Origin: Alentia gelatinosa
Lineage: Eukaryota > Annelida > Polychaeta > Phyllodocida > Polynoidae
NCBI GenBank assembly: GCA_950022655.1
Contig: OX465580.1
Location: forward strand, 122,743,016-122,807,015
DNA length: 64,000 nt
Direction: 5' to 3'
Shown here piece after piece: positions 46,311-61,062 of this stretch (the first letter of the stretch is position 1; each line of letters opens with the position of its first letter). The notes beneath the pieces were generated by a model, which saw only the letters and a list, made by a program, of their open reading frames with translations, had not been told where the DNA came from and searched no databases. Made by a program: the position numbers and the translations under genes.

Positions 46311-48390
46311 ACACTGTATCATACTGGCGAGAGATGTTATTAGAGGTGGGCTTCAAGTCCTATGACAAATTGTCTCTGGTGGTGGACGTGAACATTTATC
46401 ATCGAAGCTGATACTAATCTTCGTGACAACCCTACATCAAATTGACTGTAATGAGCTTCACATCCAGAGAATATTCTCCAGTCGTGGTTGGAATTTACGG
46501 CAATGACTTCCTTCCACTATTCGCAGTAATAGGTATGAAAAGGTGATAGTTATAAGATGACAAATGCATACGAAATAAGGTACCTTATTACATTAAATCA
46601 TTTACCAAGTCATGTTTTTTTTTATGTTTAGGTATTAAATGAATATATCTTGTGGGTTTTTCCCTCTTATCTAGAAGGTAGAGTTCAACGAGGGTAAAAA
46701 TGAAATGTTGATATAAAATATGCATTGGGATGCCATCGTAAGTTTTCCCGTTGCGCACTGGGAGGGGCCATAATAGACGAAACGTGGAAACACCAAGATA
46801 AGAACAGTTTTCTACCATGGCATCTGAGGTGCCGTTTAAGACTCGGATTCGGTCAATATTGGTCGTGACATTCACTAGGCAAAGGGAGATTTACTCAATC
46901 CTCCTTAAAGGTGCACGTAAAAGGGGAGTGCAGGAGCGTCTCTCTTTAAGGAACAAATCTCAACAACAAATCTATATTCAACCTGGTCACAAGAGGTAGA
47001 ACCGCAATTCTTATGGATACCAAAGAACAAAGTTTGCTAACCCAAAAATATCATATAACTCGGTATGAGTGGAATTCGTCAAAATGGCTAAGATTCTAAT
47101 ATATTAAAATATCATGATTTTGTTATGTAGTAAGAATCTGAAAGCAATGGTTGTTTAATCAAGATAGTAAATATCAACGCTGTCTCACCTGACCTTTTTT
47201 TTAAATTTCTATGAAAGGAATGACCATACCGTCTTCATATTCTTCTATGTCATCATTCAATTTGGTCTCTCGCATTGGCAAATACTAAAACAGGCTTTCC
47301 TCACACAAAGTCTGTGAATATGACTCCTGCGGAGAAGGTCAATGACACTCTGGCAAAGGTTATGACCTTTATGACACCTGCGTCAGGTTTCCAAATGGTG
47401 CTGGTAAATGTGAGGTCGGAAAGCTGTCTGCATTCAGTGTCCAGATACATATAGATATATATTCATGTATGTATCTGCAAATATATACATACTTTCTGAT
47501 CCCTCACTGGCGTACCCCAAGAATAAAAATCATGGTCATAAATCCCAGGCAGCTTAAACTTTGCTAGCTGGAAGGATTGATCTTAGAAAATACTTCTTTT
47601 AGTCCCTTCATATTCAAAACTCCCGGGACTACTTTGAAACCGACAATATTTGTGTTGTTGTTTTTTTCGACTCAAGTGTTATATTTCATATTTGCAGATG
47701 AAAGACATGGGGTAGTAGTATGTCTGTTTGAAGGACTCAAAGTTGGGAACCGATTTAGTAAAGAAACAATGGAAAAGCACTAGACCCTCGCTCTGAAGTA
47801 TAGGCTGTTGTGCTGTGCTTTCCTAGGATCCGTTGATAGAGGTATCCCTGAACTAACCTCTAACGTTTCCCCACTCTTTATCAAAGAGAACTGACAAGGG
47901 TGCCTACAGTATCCACCATTGCCTTGAATCATGTTGGGTCCGTTGGGAACTCTCAACAAAAAATGTTCCAAGTAGCACATCGCTCTAGCATAGCTTCATA
48001 ACACAATGGAGCTTTTCACACATAAAAACAGCATTGCAGCTCATAGTAATGTCTCATAAATATAGATCCAGAAAGTAGGCGCTACGAATGTAATGTTAGG
48101 GTAGCCCTCGAGGATATTTGCTGACAGTAAATTACATTTACATGTTAAAGGTAATGAATAAAGATGAAGATTACTTCGGGGCTAGCGTTGTCCTATGTAG
48201 ACCGAGTGAATTATGCTCAGCCCATAACAGGTGTTATTCTAGAGGAGAACATCACGATATGCATAACATATAGAAATCCATATTTGAACAGATCAAGGGG
48301 TGAATGCCTTGAGAAGTCGGGCTACTCTAGGGTTGGGAAGGTAACCGGGCAAACACCTCCCTGCACAACAAATGACCGCAGGGTACTATA
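46311..48390. other. Unassigned sequence
   Basis: Over 2 kb with no recognised gene. A 95-codon minus-strand ORF at 46588-46875 shows no known domain. Confidence 0.4.
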
Positions 48391-48681
48391 GAGGAAACCC
48401 ATGAAAGTTTAGGGTCTGAGCTAGTATCCCATCGAGTTTGAATCACATAGTAATTCACAAGGCGAAGACGCGTGAATTACTAAGTGATTCAAATGAGATG
48501 GGATCGAGCTCTGACCCTAAACTTGAATGGATTTCTGAATTTATCTCACCTTAAATATTGACTAATGGGCTAACATTTGTGACATTATCCCCCATTGGAT
48601 ATTTTTCCTAAATATCTAATGGGCGTTAGATACGAGTTCCCAATGTTAAGTCTATGGAGAAAAAATATCTGACGTGAGATA
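48391..48681 (-). mobile_element. BFE copy 8
   Basis: The hairpin starts GAGGAAACCCATGAAAGTTT with long arms (GGGTCTGAGCTAGTATCCCA against GGGATCGAGCTCTGACCC). The apex is TTCACAAGGCGAAGACGCGT. The module runs from TATCTCACC to GTGAGATAA, with core GTTCCCAATGTTAAGTCTAT. TA flanks both sides. Closest to copy 9. Confidence 0.9.
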
Positions 48682-49300
48682 AATACCCCTCGCCTATACA
48701 GTCCTATATAATATCTATATTTCAAAAGTAAATGAAATATTGATAGAGAAACTTTCCTTTTTAATCACAGACAACAGAACATGATGTATGACCACTCGCC
48801 CTTACATCAACCATTGACGCCGTACGGCTGAATCGAGACGGACATTCAAAGACCGCACTCACCAGGTGCTTTCCCTGTATTACGTGAAGCACCCTTTATA
48901 GAGTAGCCCACGCTTTATGATATACGACTGGAGCCTGATAAAGTCATTGGCGACAGGCGCAGACGACTCAGAGAATCAATTCAAAGCCAAACTCGACGGG
49001 GCGGTGCCAATTCAATCTCTTGACTTTCAGCGCCTTTCTAAGTTCCATCTTATTTTATGAGCTGATTTAGGGAAGCGAAGTTTAGCTACTTATAAATACG
49101 CAGCACACACTAAGCGAGAGTGAATGGTGTGATTTTGTGAGCCCTCAACCATGTGGTGGGCAGCAGCGGGAGGGCTCCCGTATGCCCAAACTGTGCAGGC
49201 GGGACACTTGTACTGGACAGATCTGCCACATGACAGAGATCAATGTTCAGACATGTCACTAGGACAGACGCTTCCTCCTTGTGCCTTTATAGACGGACCT

Positions 49301-49520
49301 GGGGACTGTTTCATAACCCAGGATCGTACATGTAGACCCTTTTCTGTACGCCATAGAGACCCAGGGACGATGATGGTCAATTTCATTCAACACTTATGGA
49401 CGACCTTATGGACGGCCAATATTGTCTTAGCCAACAGACTTAAATATTATTAGACGATAACCCTTGTACGAGGTATAGAAAAGGTTATTCATGTACGATC
49501 CTAGATTATGAAACTGCCCC
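49301..49520. mobile_element. MITE, GGGGCCCGTTT family, copy 3
   Basis: The ends GGGGACTGTTTCATAACCCA and TAGATTATGAAACTGCCCC are inverted. It shares the GTAGACCCTTTTCTGTACGC, GGGACGATGATGGTCAA and CTTATGGACGGCCAATATTG blocks with the other two copies. The terminal three bases vary between copies on both ends together (GGGCCCG here GGGACTG...CAGTTTC). Confidence 0.88.
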
Positions 49521-49704
49521 CTGACTCGTGAAACAATTGAATGTCGTTGCAGTGTCATAAATGCTGCATGCTCTTTTTAATACCCTCTATGAGTACTTAT
49601 TTAGCTTTAACCCTCTGCCATGAAGCTAACAGCGATGAATGATACATGCGAGCATTCGGCGTGGTACGCTGCACGTGTAGACTCAGCGAATGTAGCAATA
49701 TTAA

Positions 49705-49971
49705 GAGGGAACTGCATCGAGATCCATAGATACTGAAAATATGCCATGAGTTTTGGTTGCGAAGTAATCTCACGAGGCAAAGCTCAAAATGAATGGCATT
49801 TGGACCGATTGCGGTTCCGATTTTATCTAATTCCTATCACAGACTAATTAGCTAACATTTGTGACGTCACCCCCCCCCCCCCCCCCATGGAGCATTTTTT
49901 TACAATATTCCATGGGCGTTAAGTACACGTTTCCAATGTCAAGTCTATAGGGGGAAATACCAAGGGTGAGA
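49705..49971 (-). mobile_element. BFE copy 10, hairpin shortened
   Basis: The hairpin is reduced to GGAACTGCATCG...CGATTGCGGTTCC with inner ATGCCAT...ATGGCAT and apex CTCACGAGGCAAAGCTC. The module is typical (TTATCTAATTCC to AAGGGTGAGA, core GTTTCCAATGTCAAGTCTAT) but carries a 17-base C run at 49870-49886. Confidence 0.8.
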
Positions 49972-50259
49972 AAATAGTACCAAACGGTCCAAATTCCTGT
50001 GGAGCAGTGCATTAAATCTCTATACGTCTTACGGATTTGAATACGGAAGGGCAGTATGATGACGTTCTACATTTGTCTGATCGCTATTAGATAGCAAGGG
50101 GATAGCACAGTACATACATAAATGCCTCCATCGACGGTGTACCCTTCAATGAAGAAATCAAATAAAGAATCATCTCAGGTCCCAAAGTAATCATTCCAGC
50201 CAGTAGGTTTCTGATAGAGGCCCTAAGCTCGACACCCCACGCGTCTCACTGACCCGACC

Positions 50260-50520
50260 TTGAACCCATCGCAAGGTCACCAGTACCAATCGTCCACTCG
50301 GCCTGATGACCTGCGGGTCACATGATCAGAATGTTCCTTATGTGGTTAGCCCGGGTCCCTTTCGTTGAGACGATTTGGCGCGCAAACCCTGGGCAGACGA
50401 CAAACTTAGGAAGGCCCAGCGTTCGTCTGCCGAGTGGATTACGGCCGCCTGACGATGGAAAAGGCGACGACGCGCGCAAGGCATGATGGGATGAGGTTGT
50501 GGGGATGCGGGGAGAGCTAC
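50260..50520. promoter_or_regulatory. CpG-rich patch with a palindromic E2F-like site
   Basis: TTTGGCGCGCAAA (50374-50386) matches the E2F consensus on both strands and sits in a CpG-rich stretch with ACGACGCGCGCAAG downstream. This resembles a cell-cycle-type promoter, but no exon was linked. Confidence 0.3.
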
Positions 50521-50634
50521 ATGATCAATTATTGGCGGTTTGAATTCAGTCTGACCGGTCCTCTGCTGTTATTGTAGTGAACCAATGAATACGACAGGAA
50601 TGCTGATGGGTGTTTTACATCAGTAAATGACGTA

Positions 50635-50789
50635 ATTATATAGAACGTTCTGACCATGCTGTACAAGTCACAGAAAGAGATGGTAATTTACGGTTTGTAA
50701 GGAACGAGGCATTTATGCCGAGTTCCGTACAAACCGTAAATTATCATCGAGTTCTGTGACTTGTACAAGCATGGTTGGACGTTATATAT
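50635..50789. repeat. Near-perfect 155-bp foldback hairpin
   Basis: Arms TATATAGAACGTTCTGACCA... and ...GGTTGGACGTTATATA pair over about 70 bp, including CTGTACAAGTCACAGAA and GTAATTTACGGTTTGTA. The apex is GAACGAGGCATTTATGCCGA, that is CGAGGC-ATTTAT-GCCGAG, the same core as the BFE apex. There is no module next to it. Confidence 0.9.
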
Positions 50790-52960
50790 TTACTATATAT
50801 ACCCGAATTTAAAAAAAAAAATCATTAATTTAATTTTTAACAACCGATATGTTAATAAACGTGTATGGCAAGGTGGTCCGTATTTTAGTGTACGGACCAG
50901 TGGTCCGTACAGTATCTTTACGTCATATCCCGAAACGGTGCGTATTTACAGTATATACAGCATGGGTATATAGTAATATACGGGATGTATTTAAAATACC
51001 CTGAGGTTATGGTGAGGTAGGGAATCTGGAGGCGGACTGGAAACTAGAGAATTCAACCTTATGCTCGTTAAGCAGGATCCACACGTAGAGACTAATGTAC
51101 CTGAGACCTTTTCCTGGGTCTCAGAGAATTCTCCTTTGGTACAAAATTTTCGTGGCAACGTGCTTTTACCAGACTCAAGGAACAAATGGCGAATTTGTTT
51201 CACATCGAAGAACACACCTGGTATTAGTGTCAGACACAGTGCTAATGAAAACTCACCCAGGGACTCGAGTACCCTCGAGGTGAGGGGTAAGATTATGCTT
51301 GCTGGCCTCCTATTGGCTAGTTTGGGTACTTCATCGGCGACTCAGCAGTGGCTCCATTTGTGTTACCAAAATATTCCTATAGATTTTAAACATGTTTAAA
51401 ATCAAAATCCCATGGGCTTCTGTACCTAATTGGGGGTAGTAGTCGCCGACAATTGCAGGCAATAGTACTCTGGGAAATAGAACCATATAATTCAGACAAG
51501 GAGCTTATGTTACAGTAGAGAATTTCGGGAGGATTTGAATCCCACCGTGTAAATTCCACTTAAGAGATTATAGGAAAGCCTGTGCAGAGATGTGATGTTG
51601 GTAGAGTCAAGGTGAGGAGCATTTGGCTGAGCAGAGCTTTTGTTCAAATAAATACCTGATTTCCCCACTGAATGCATAAAACATGGAAAACAGTATAAAT
51701 CATAAGCGCTTTGGTTTTTGGATAAACCTGGCCGGAATTTGGGCACAAATACTCATAGGAAAAACTCCAAAGTGTAATCCGGAACATGGTTGGAGCGTTG
51801 CTGAAATATTCCAGGCTTTGGTCATAAGCACATTCTGACAGAAAGGCTTTAACCACGTTTAAGTATTAGTGCATGGAGTTAGTGAACGGAATGGAAAAGC
51901 TGCAAAGATAATACTGTCTGACCTTAACGTTGCCACTGCTGCCTTAGATGATAGTATGTATAACTATCTCATGTGACCGATAGGTTGTGAGATCATTACA
52001 TAATGAATTCATTGTTCTATAGCTTTCCTTCCGTCCCAAAGTGTATACTGGCCTCTATTTCACAATCTCAACATATTGCCGAATCCATTCCCTTGTATGT
52101 CTTAAAACAAATCTGTTACTGAATATGAGATGGGTGGTTGGTGGAGCCATACGGGAGCTTTGGCTTCATAGACTCGGGGGAATTGGCTGCAGTCAGGAGG
52201 CGGATGTCAGAGTGTCCCCTGATGCTCACTGTAAGCCTGTCCGGACAAGGCTTACCGGACCGGCAATACCAACAACAAGCCATCCTACACCCGATCCCCT
52301 CAGAGTAGGATTTCCTCCAGGGTCTGACTAAAGGTGAATGGCAGTGTATCTATCACATCTGCTGATTTTATACTGACATAATGCGCTTTTCTCATTGCTA
52401 GGTCTGTGTTTTATAGTTATATAGATACATCCGATCCATTTGACAATCGTTCAATATGGTTTAACACTGATTGCTTGTTGTTTTTTTAATAAATACCACA
52501 CCATATTTTACCTATATCACCTTCTATATTAATATCCTGTACGCATTCTTCAGCTGGAAATATCCTATTACAAGATTAGTGATATGGGAGAGGCTCTGGG
52601 GCAGAGGGTGGTACATGTTTTATTTTATCATTTTGCCTTTTTTTCTAATGGTTTTATTAGGGTCTAACTTATACAAAGTCCCTCAAGGGTACAAATAATA
52701 AATCCTAGTTGGCATTACAAATATCAGAGCAGATTTTACAGAGTAATGGATGCAACTTGTGAAAATGAAACAGTTGCTCTTCCATACTATAAATTAATAG
52801 ATGAGATGAACAATCACCTTCTTCTGCCATCGATATACAAGTATTATTTCACAGCTATACATACAGTCCTAGGGCCTATGCTTACAGACATGTTACTCTA
52901 CATGTAGCATTACTAGGTATAGACTTTCCATAATGAAATTGCCTATATAAAGAAATACAT
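50790..52960. other. Unassigned sequence
   Basis: Over 2 kb without a recognised gene. A 112-codon plus-strand ORF (51061-51399) has no recognised domain or clear exon boundaries. Confidence 0.4.
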
Positions 52961-53199
52961 ATACGAAAACTGGCTTCCTGTCTTCGTACGTCAAAAATAC
53001 TTGGTAAAATTATTGATCAGATACATCCCTCTCCGCATCGGGATGTATCTTATCAATAATTTTACCAAGTATTTTGGCATACTATACGGAAACTGGCTTA
53101 CTGTCTTCGTACGTCAAAAATACGCGGTATGGAGATGTATGTGATCAACAATTTTACCAAGTATTTTGACGTACGAAGAAAATCAGCCTGTTTTCGTAT
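52961..53199. repeat. Two tandem related hairpins
   Basis: The first hairpin (52961 to about 53085) has arms GGTAAAATTATTGAT and ATCAATAATTTTACC around GGGATGTATC. The second (about 53088-53199) begins with the same ACTGGCTT.CTGTCTTCGTAC block and ends CAGCCTGTTTTCGTAT. The outer pair ATACGAAAACTGGCTTCCTG and its complement also bracket the whole. It appears to be an element with an internal tandem duplication. Confidence 0.8.
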
Positions 53200-53340
53200 T
53201 ATTATATACCTAAAAGTGGCGAAATTTTACCTGGTCACGTGATCACATACCCCGTTCGTCATAGTGTGGCGTACGGGTATAAATACGTCATGGGTAGGAG
53301 CGGGCAGTATATGTAGTTCATACAGCAACAGGTATATACA

Positions 53341-53671
53341 CAATATTGACTGGTTTCAGATACAAGCGGCCGTATGCTCCGAGGAGTTGATGCGTAGTAA
53401 TATCCGAGCGTATGCGAGGATATTGCGTAGAGTCAACTCCGAGGAGCATACAAACACTTTTATCTGAAACCAGTCTATATTGTATTTATTATCTACCTTT
53501 TCTGCACAAGTGACATGTCGATATCATTTCATTTCAGTTACGCACTATTTTTCCATACGCACTATTTTTCCGTATGCACCACCCGGAGCATACAACATAT
53601 CCGTATGCGCCGGGTATGTCCATACAAACTCCCTATGTGTTTTCTATGGACACTTTGTATTAGGTGGATAA
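53341..53671 (-). mobile_element. BFE subfamily B, copy 2
   Basis: The hairpin is CAATATTGACTGGTTTCAGA to CTGAAACCAGTCTATATTG (53341-53482), with apex ATATCCGAGCGTATGCGAGG. The module runs from TTATCTACCTTTTC (about 53488) to TTAGGTGGATAA (53671), with core CCCTATGTGTTTTCTATGG. Same order as the copy at 33521, with better preserved arms. Confidence 0.85.
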
Positions 53672-54576
53672 TAAATAATAATATACTACACCCACGATAT
53701 CTACCTAACGTTTTACATTAATATGGTTTGAATTTAATTGTATCCTTGCTCACGGTGATCCATATACTTGTCCAAATTTGTTCTCCGATAGGAAGGGGGT
53801 CGATAGACACCTGTGGAGGCTGGCTGTGGTCGGGGTGTGTTTGGTCGGGGAATTAGTAGCCTTGTTAAGCGGCATCAATGGAGGGCTCAGCAGAGCGGCA
53901 GGGTCTAATTGGGGCTGATATAGACTTGAACCCCACCACTAAGTATGTTGTTCTATGGGGCGCACCATGCAATTAGGACAGTTTCCGGGGTCTTAGATCC
54001 TTCGTCAGCTTCTAAATATCTTCCTACTCTTAAAGCTGAACCGTCTAGATTCACACATTCTAATTGGGCCGACGTATAGCGATATTACTTAGAAGAAATT
54101 ACCCTTATTATCGATCAGGAGATAAAAGCATTGACATTATCTAAATAGCTACTTAATTCAGGTGTCAAATGAGATCATTTCTCCCACTGAGTTCATCTAC
54201 TATGACACCCCCTACGCGCATCTAATCCCTCTGGGTCGTTGTCTTCAAGTGCATCACTACCTTATTAAATGGAAAAGTTCATACTTCTAAATATAAAATG
54301 AAAATTAATAGTTCGTATATTTCTAAATTGAATTGATCTATTCTCAACACATCAATTATTTTAGGAGGATCCTGTATGGGTTACTCCTGTATGGCTCCAA
54401 GGTTCGGGGAAAATGGCTATTTGGGTCATATGAAGTTTGTCACTAGGGTGTGACTAATACCTTCTGGTAATGGATTGAATAGTATGCAGTTTGATAGGTT
54501 AGAACACAATACATTCAATACACAAAATACGTTCGCATGTGAAAATACCCCTGACGCCATGCCGATCTGAATAATA
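53672..54576. other. Unassigned sequence
   Basis: Nothing recognised. Confidence 0.35.
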
Positions 54577-54947
54577 TGGCGTTTCCACCTGCCGATTATG
54601 ACCACCGATTATGGCATTTAGCACTGCCGATCGACTATGTCCCACTTTTGGTGCGATAATCGTCAGGTTCAAACAAAAAGGGTGGATGATTTTTGTCTAG
54701 AACACTTCATAATCTAGCACCACCGACTGATGTTTTGTATCACCAACGAAATGTCTCCCCATTGAATTCACCGGTGGCGGAATGAACTTTAGTGTCACAA
54801 ATTAATTGGTAACTACCATCGAAAAGTAGAATTTTTGCTGACCACCACTGATTATACGGACCAATAATTTCTCAAATAGAACCACCGACTGTCTTTTGTA
54901 CATGTTGCATATAATCGGTGGCATTTTCGTAGTAGGTGGAAACGCCA
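54577..54947. mobile_element. MITE, TGGCGTTTCCACCTGCCGAT terminus
   Basis: TGGCGTTTCCACCTGCC at the left and GTAGTAGGTGGAAACGCCA at the right are inverted. Inside are several CCACCGATTAT/ATAATCGGTGG pairs. About 371 bp, non-coding. Confidence 0.78.
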
Positions 54948-55212
54948 CCACAAGGCGACTCCCATGGACAAACTCAACCCGCCAACTGCTGCGGGCCCCT
55001 CTACAACATAGGCTGGCCGGTGAACATAGGCCTCTGCTATGAATCACAGGATGGAATCCCGCCTTGGTAGCTATTGCAAACACAGCGATGACAAATCAAT
55101 TGTCATTCATCTGGAATCGATTCCCTATTATCAAAGAGGTTCACGGCCTCTGGGATCAATATAGGCCCCAACGCTGAAATGGTGGTCTTTACCCGAGCAC
55201 GGACACTGAATG

Positions 55213-55529
55213 TCCAATATAGCTCAATGCTGTACGCTTTGCAAATTGGTTTTTTTCTAGAAACGGCTTCCTGCATTTTTCTGGCCCTGCAGATCCAGCG
55301 TTATTTACTGTTCTGTGTCCACAAGCCCAGACCTACAACAGTGCACCCACCAATACAGATTCGACTCTGTAGTGGGCCGAATATATACACAATAATGACT
55401 GGTTTGTTTACAAGTGACCGTGATCTCCAAGTAGTCATCATGTAGTAATATCCAATATAGCTCAATGCTGTACGCTTTGCAAATTGGTTTTTTTTCTAGA
55501 AACGGCTTCCTGCATCATGTAGTAATATC
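55213..55529. repeat. 61-bp duplicated segment inserted in a hairpin with 16-bp flanking duplication
   Basis: CAATATAGCTCAATGCTGTA...GGCTTCCTGC at about 55215-55273 recurs at 55453-55513. The second copy is bracketed by ATCATGTAGTAATATC (55437-55452 and 55514-55529) and interrupts a foldback hairpin (about 55391-55605) related to the BFE subfamily B hairpin (GACTGGTTTG..., apex TGAGCGACTAGCGAGG). Confidence 0.88.
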
Positions 55530-55605
55530 TGAGCGACTAGCGAGGATATTATGTCGTCAACTACGCGATCTCACTCGACTAAACTTCACAAGATTCCATG
55601 GAGAC

Positions 55606-58542
<2,937 letters not shown>

Positions 58543-58806
58543 GAGTTAAGTTTATGGTCAGAGCTCGTATTCCATTGAGTTTGGGTAGCATAGTAATTCA
58601 CAAGGCGAAGCTACGTGAATTGCGTAGCGATTCAAGCGAGATAAAATTGGACAGGTTTCTGAATTTACCTCACGCCTCAAAATGACTAATCGGCTAACAT
58701 TTATGACATAATCCCCCCATTGAGTATATTTTCTAAATACTCCATGAGCATTAAGTATGAGTTCCCAATTTTAAGTCTATGGCGGGAAAAATCCATTTGT
58801 GAGATA
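58543..58806 (-). mobile_element. BFE copy 9
   Basis: The hairpin starts GAGTTAAGTTTATGGTCAGA. The apex region is TTCACAAGGCGAAGCTACGT and the right arm carries a deletion relative to copy 8. The module ends GTGAGATAA, with core GTTCCCAATTTTAAGTCTAT. Flanked by TA. The left arm opening shares CTATAGAG with copy 8, so the true terminus may lie a few bases further left. Confidence 0.87.
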
Positions 58807-58949
58807 AAGAGGGTGAACCATAATGGTGCTGAGAGAGAAAAAAGCAGCTCCACAGAGAAGGAAGTAAGAATACAGCAAGCGCCTGTCAAAGCTTACTCTA
58901 TAGGCATGTGAAAGGGCGAGGGGTCGCTGTGAAGGTGGACTGGTGGTAG

Positions 58950-58984
58950 GAGGGAGGGAGGGAGGGAGGGAGGGAGGGAGGGGG
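58950..58984 (+). repeat. (GGGA)n microsatellite
   Basis: About eight AGGG units followed by a G run. Confidence 0.97.
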
Positions 58985-59893
58985 CGCACAGAACGTGTGT
59001 GGAACGCGTGGGGAATGTTAGCGGCGCTCTGCGTGGAGTGGCGTGGAAACAGATAAGGGCGCCTGGCGTTTGGTCAGCGGTGACCACGTCTGTGCGGCTC
59101 ACAGAGAAACCCGGGGGCTTTTTTGTGCTGCCATCATCGTCCCCGCGCCCACCGCCAACTCGCCCATTGTCATCGCGTGGCCGTATCAAACCGAGCTGCT
59201 CACACTCCTATGCCACCGCTATCGATGCTTTGTGAGCTGCTCAACGGTGGAAATCCCAGCCGGCTTCCCTTGTGTACTGCCCATTCATCAGCCACAAGCC
59301 AGGCGTGAAAATGCCCCTCCCTCTTGTTCCTTCTAGCTTCCCCCTCTCTACCCCGACCTCGTGACAGTCCGCCGCCCCATCCTACCGCTCGCAATCGCTG
59401 TCATCCGCCCACGGAATCCTCTCTTCTACACTCCCTGGGTCAGGGTTGGGGGCAGATTGTAGGACCTCTGGCAGCGGTAGTGCGTACTACGCCTTTAAGC
59501 GAGTCGATGAGCACCAATGACCGTCCACCCGCCAGATGGGGCAACGCCTGGTGTTTGAAGGGAAAGTGAACAAGTTGTGGTGGTGATGAACGCATGTCTA
59601 GTGAGGACGTGCCTTTGGAGAATTTTCAGGAGGGTAGCGGGAGGCTGGTGAGACTGAGGAAGAGTGGTGGGAGCGTGAAGAATATGAGAGAGGGATATGA
59701 TAATAGAGGAGACTTGTGGATTATGGGTTGTAAATAAATGTCCTTGTTTAAGGTATTAATTAACAGAGGTCTCTGTGTATTCCTAAATATTCATATTTCT
59801 ACCACCAGTTGATACCACCAGGTACAGAGGAGTAGGAGTAGGTTCTGTAATGCCTGTCACCTACCAGCAGCCGACCTTGTAACATGTGTCCTC
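58985..59893. other. CpG-richer stretch, no gene called
   Basis: CpG-rich to about 59560, with overlapping ORFs in several frames but no recognised protein or clear splice structure. It could hold a promoter or first exon. Confidence 0.3.
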
Positions 59894-59894
59894 A

Positions 59895-59986
<92 letters not shown>
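59894..59986 (+). repeat. (CT)n microsatellite
   Basis: CT repeat with TTTCTCCCTCCC interruptions in the middle. Confidence 0.97.
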
Positions 59987-59987
<1 letters not shown>

Positions 59988-60827
59988 CATTCATAGTTTT
60001 TCCTGGTTTTGTTTTGGTTAGTTTTTTTTGTTATTAAAAGATAGAGGTGATAATCAAAAATCCCCAAATTTCCATTTACATCTTTGTTGATGTTTGATTA
60101 TCTCAATTCGTCCAACACTGCAGATGTTGTGTTATTCTAAAATCCTGAGTAAACTGTTAACGACTACATCGTGTCATATGCACTTAGCAAATAAATCCAT
60201 GGTTCTTGGGGTTCCCTTGGCCACAGTATTCTAACCCAAAGTTAATTAGAATAGCACTATTGTTGTCATAACCACATCATGAGACTATATAAATAATTGC
60301 TTTTCAAATTAGCATTACTTCTTTAAAAACCGCCCTAAAATACCTAAGGGCATTCTCAGAACTAACCAGGAGAATGCCTGAGGGCTTCTTAAGGACACCC
60401 AGGGGAAACCTCCAGGCATTTTCTGGACTGAAAGGGTTGATAGACTGAAGAACGGTGGTTGCTGGGTTGGAGAGCATGGAGGAGAATGGCAGGCGATGGA
60501 GAGGGTTTTTTTGTGTTTTTTTTGTTTCATTTGTTTATTCTGAAGAATTAAGGCTCGTGGCCTGTCTTACAAGAATCCAGTACATAAATAAGAGTTATCT
60601 TTATTACACATAGAAAGTTACTTGTCTATTCATGGAGGCTTATTGCCCCTAGTTATACTTTGTTAGTCAGTGAGTGGGTTTGGTATGCAGTTGGTAAATG
60701 GTATTGATGATGGTGAATATTCGAACGGGGGGCAAGCCATCTTACCTCCATTCTGGTATACATACGATGTAGAACTTGTATTCTGGGTGGTCAGCAGGAG
60801 GGTGGTACGAGGATGATGAGAGTTTGG

Positions 60828-61062
60828 TTGAGATTGGTGGCTTAATGGTAGGATGTTCACCTCGAACATGGGAGGTTGGGGAGTTCAAATCCTGGTTGGG
60901 TCATACCAAATGGTACCCACTGCCCATTCAAATGAGGAGATAGGGGGTCGGGGGGTAGGTTTCGCCGTGGAACCCCTTATTACAAGCTACTTACATATTG
61001 GGTCAGATTGGAAGAACGGCTGTATAACCTAATTAGTGATATAACCTAAATAAATGAATTAT
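60828..61062 (+). mobile_element. tRNA-derived SINE, copy 2
   Basis: Plus-strand copy of the family at 17090: GGTGGCTTAATGGTAGGATG, CACCTCGAACATGGGAGGT, B-box-like GAGTTCAAATCC, GGGTCATACCAAATGGTACC, CACTGCCCA, ending in an AT-rich tail (ACCTAAATAAATGAATT). More diverged than copy 1 and internally rearranged after ACTGCCCATTCAAATGAGG. Confidence 0.85.

Noticed and set aside
46588..46875. 95-codon minus-strand ORF considered as a transposon-derived fragment
   Set aside because: No RT, Gag or transposase motif could be seen and no flanking duplication.
49085..49200. TATAAATA box followed by a signal-peptide-like ORF (MWWAAAGG...)
   Set aside because: The frame runs directly into a MITE and has no conserved features. 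A TATA-like string is common in AT-rich DNA.
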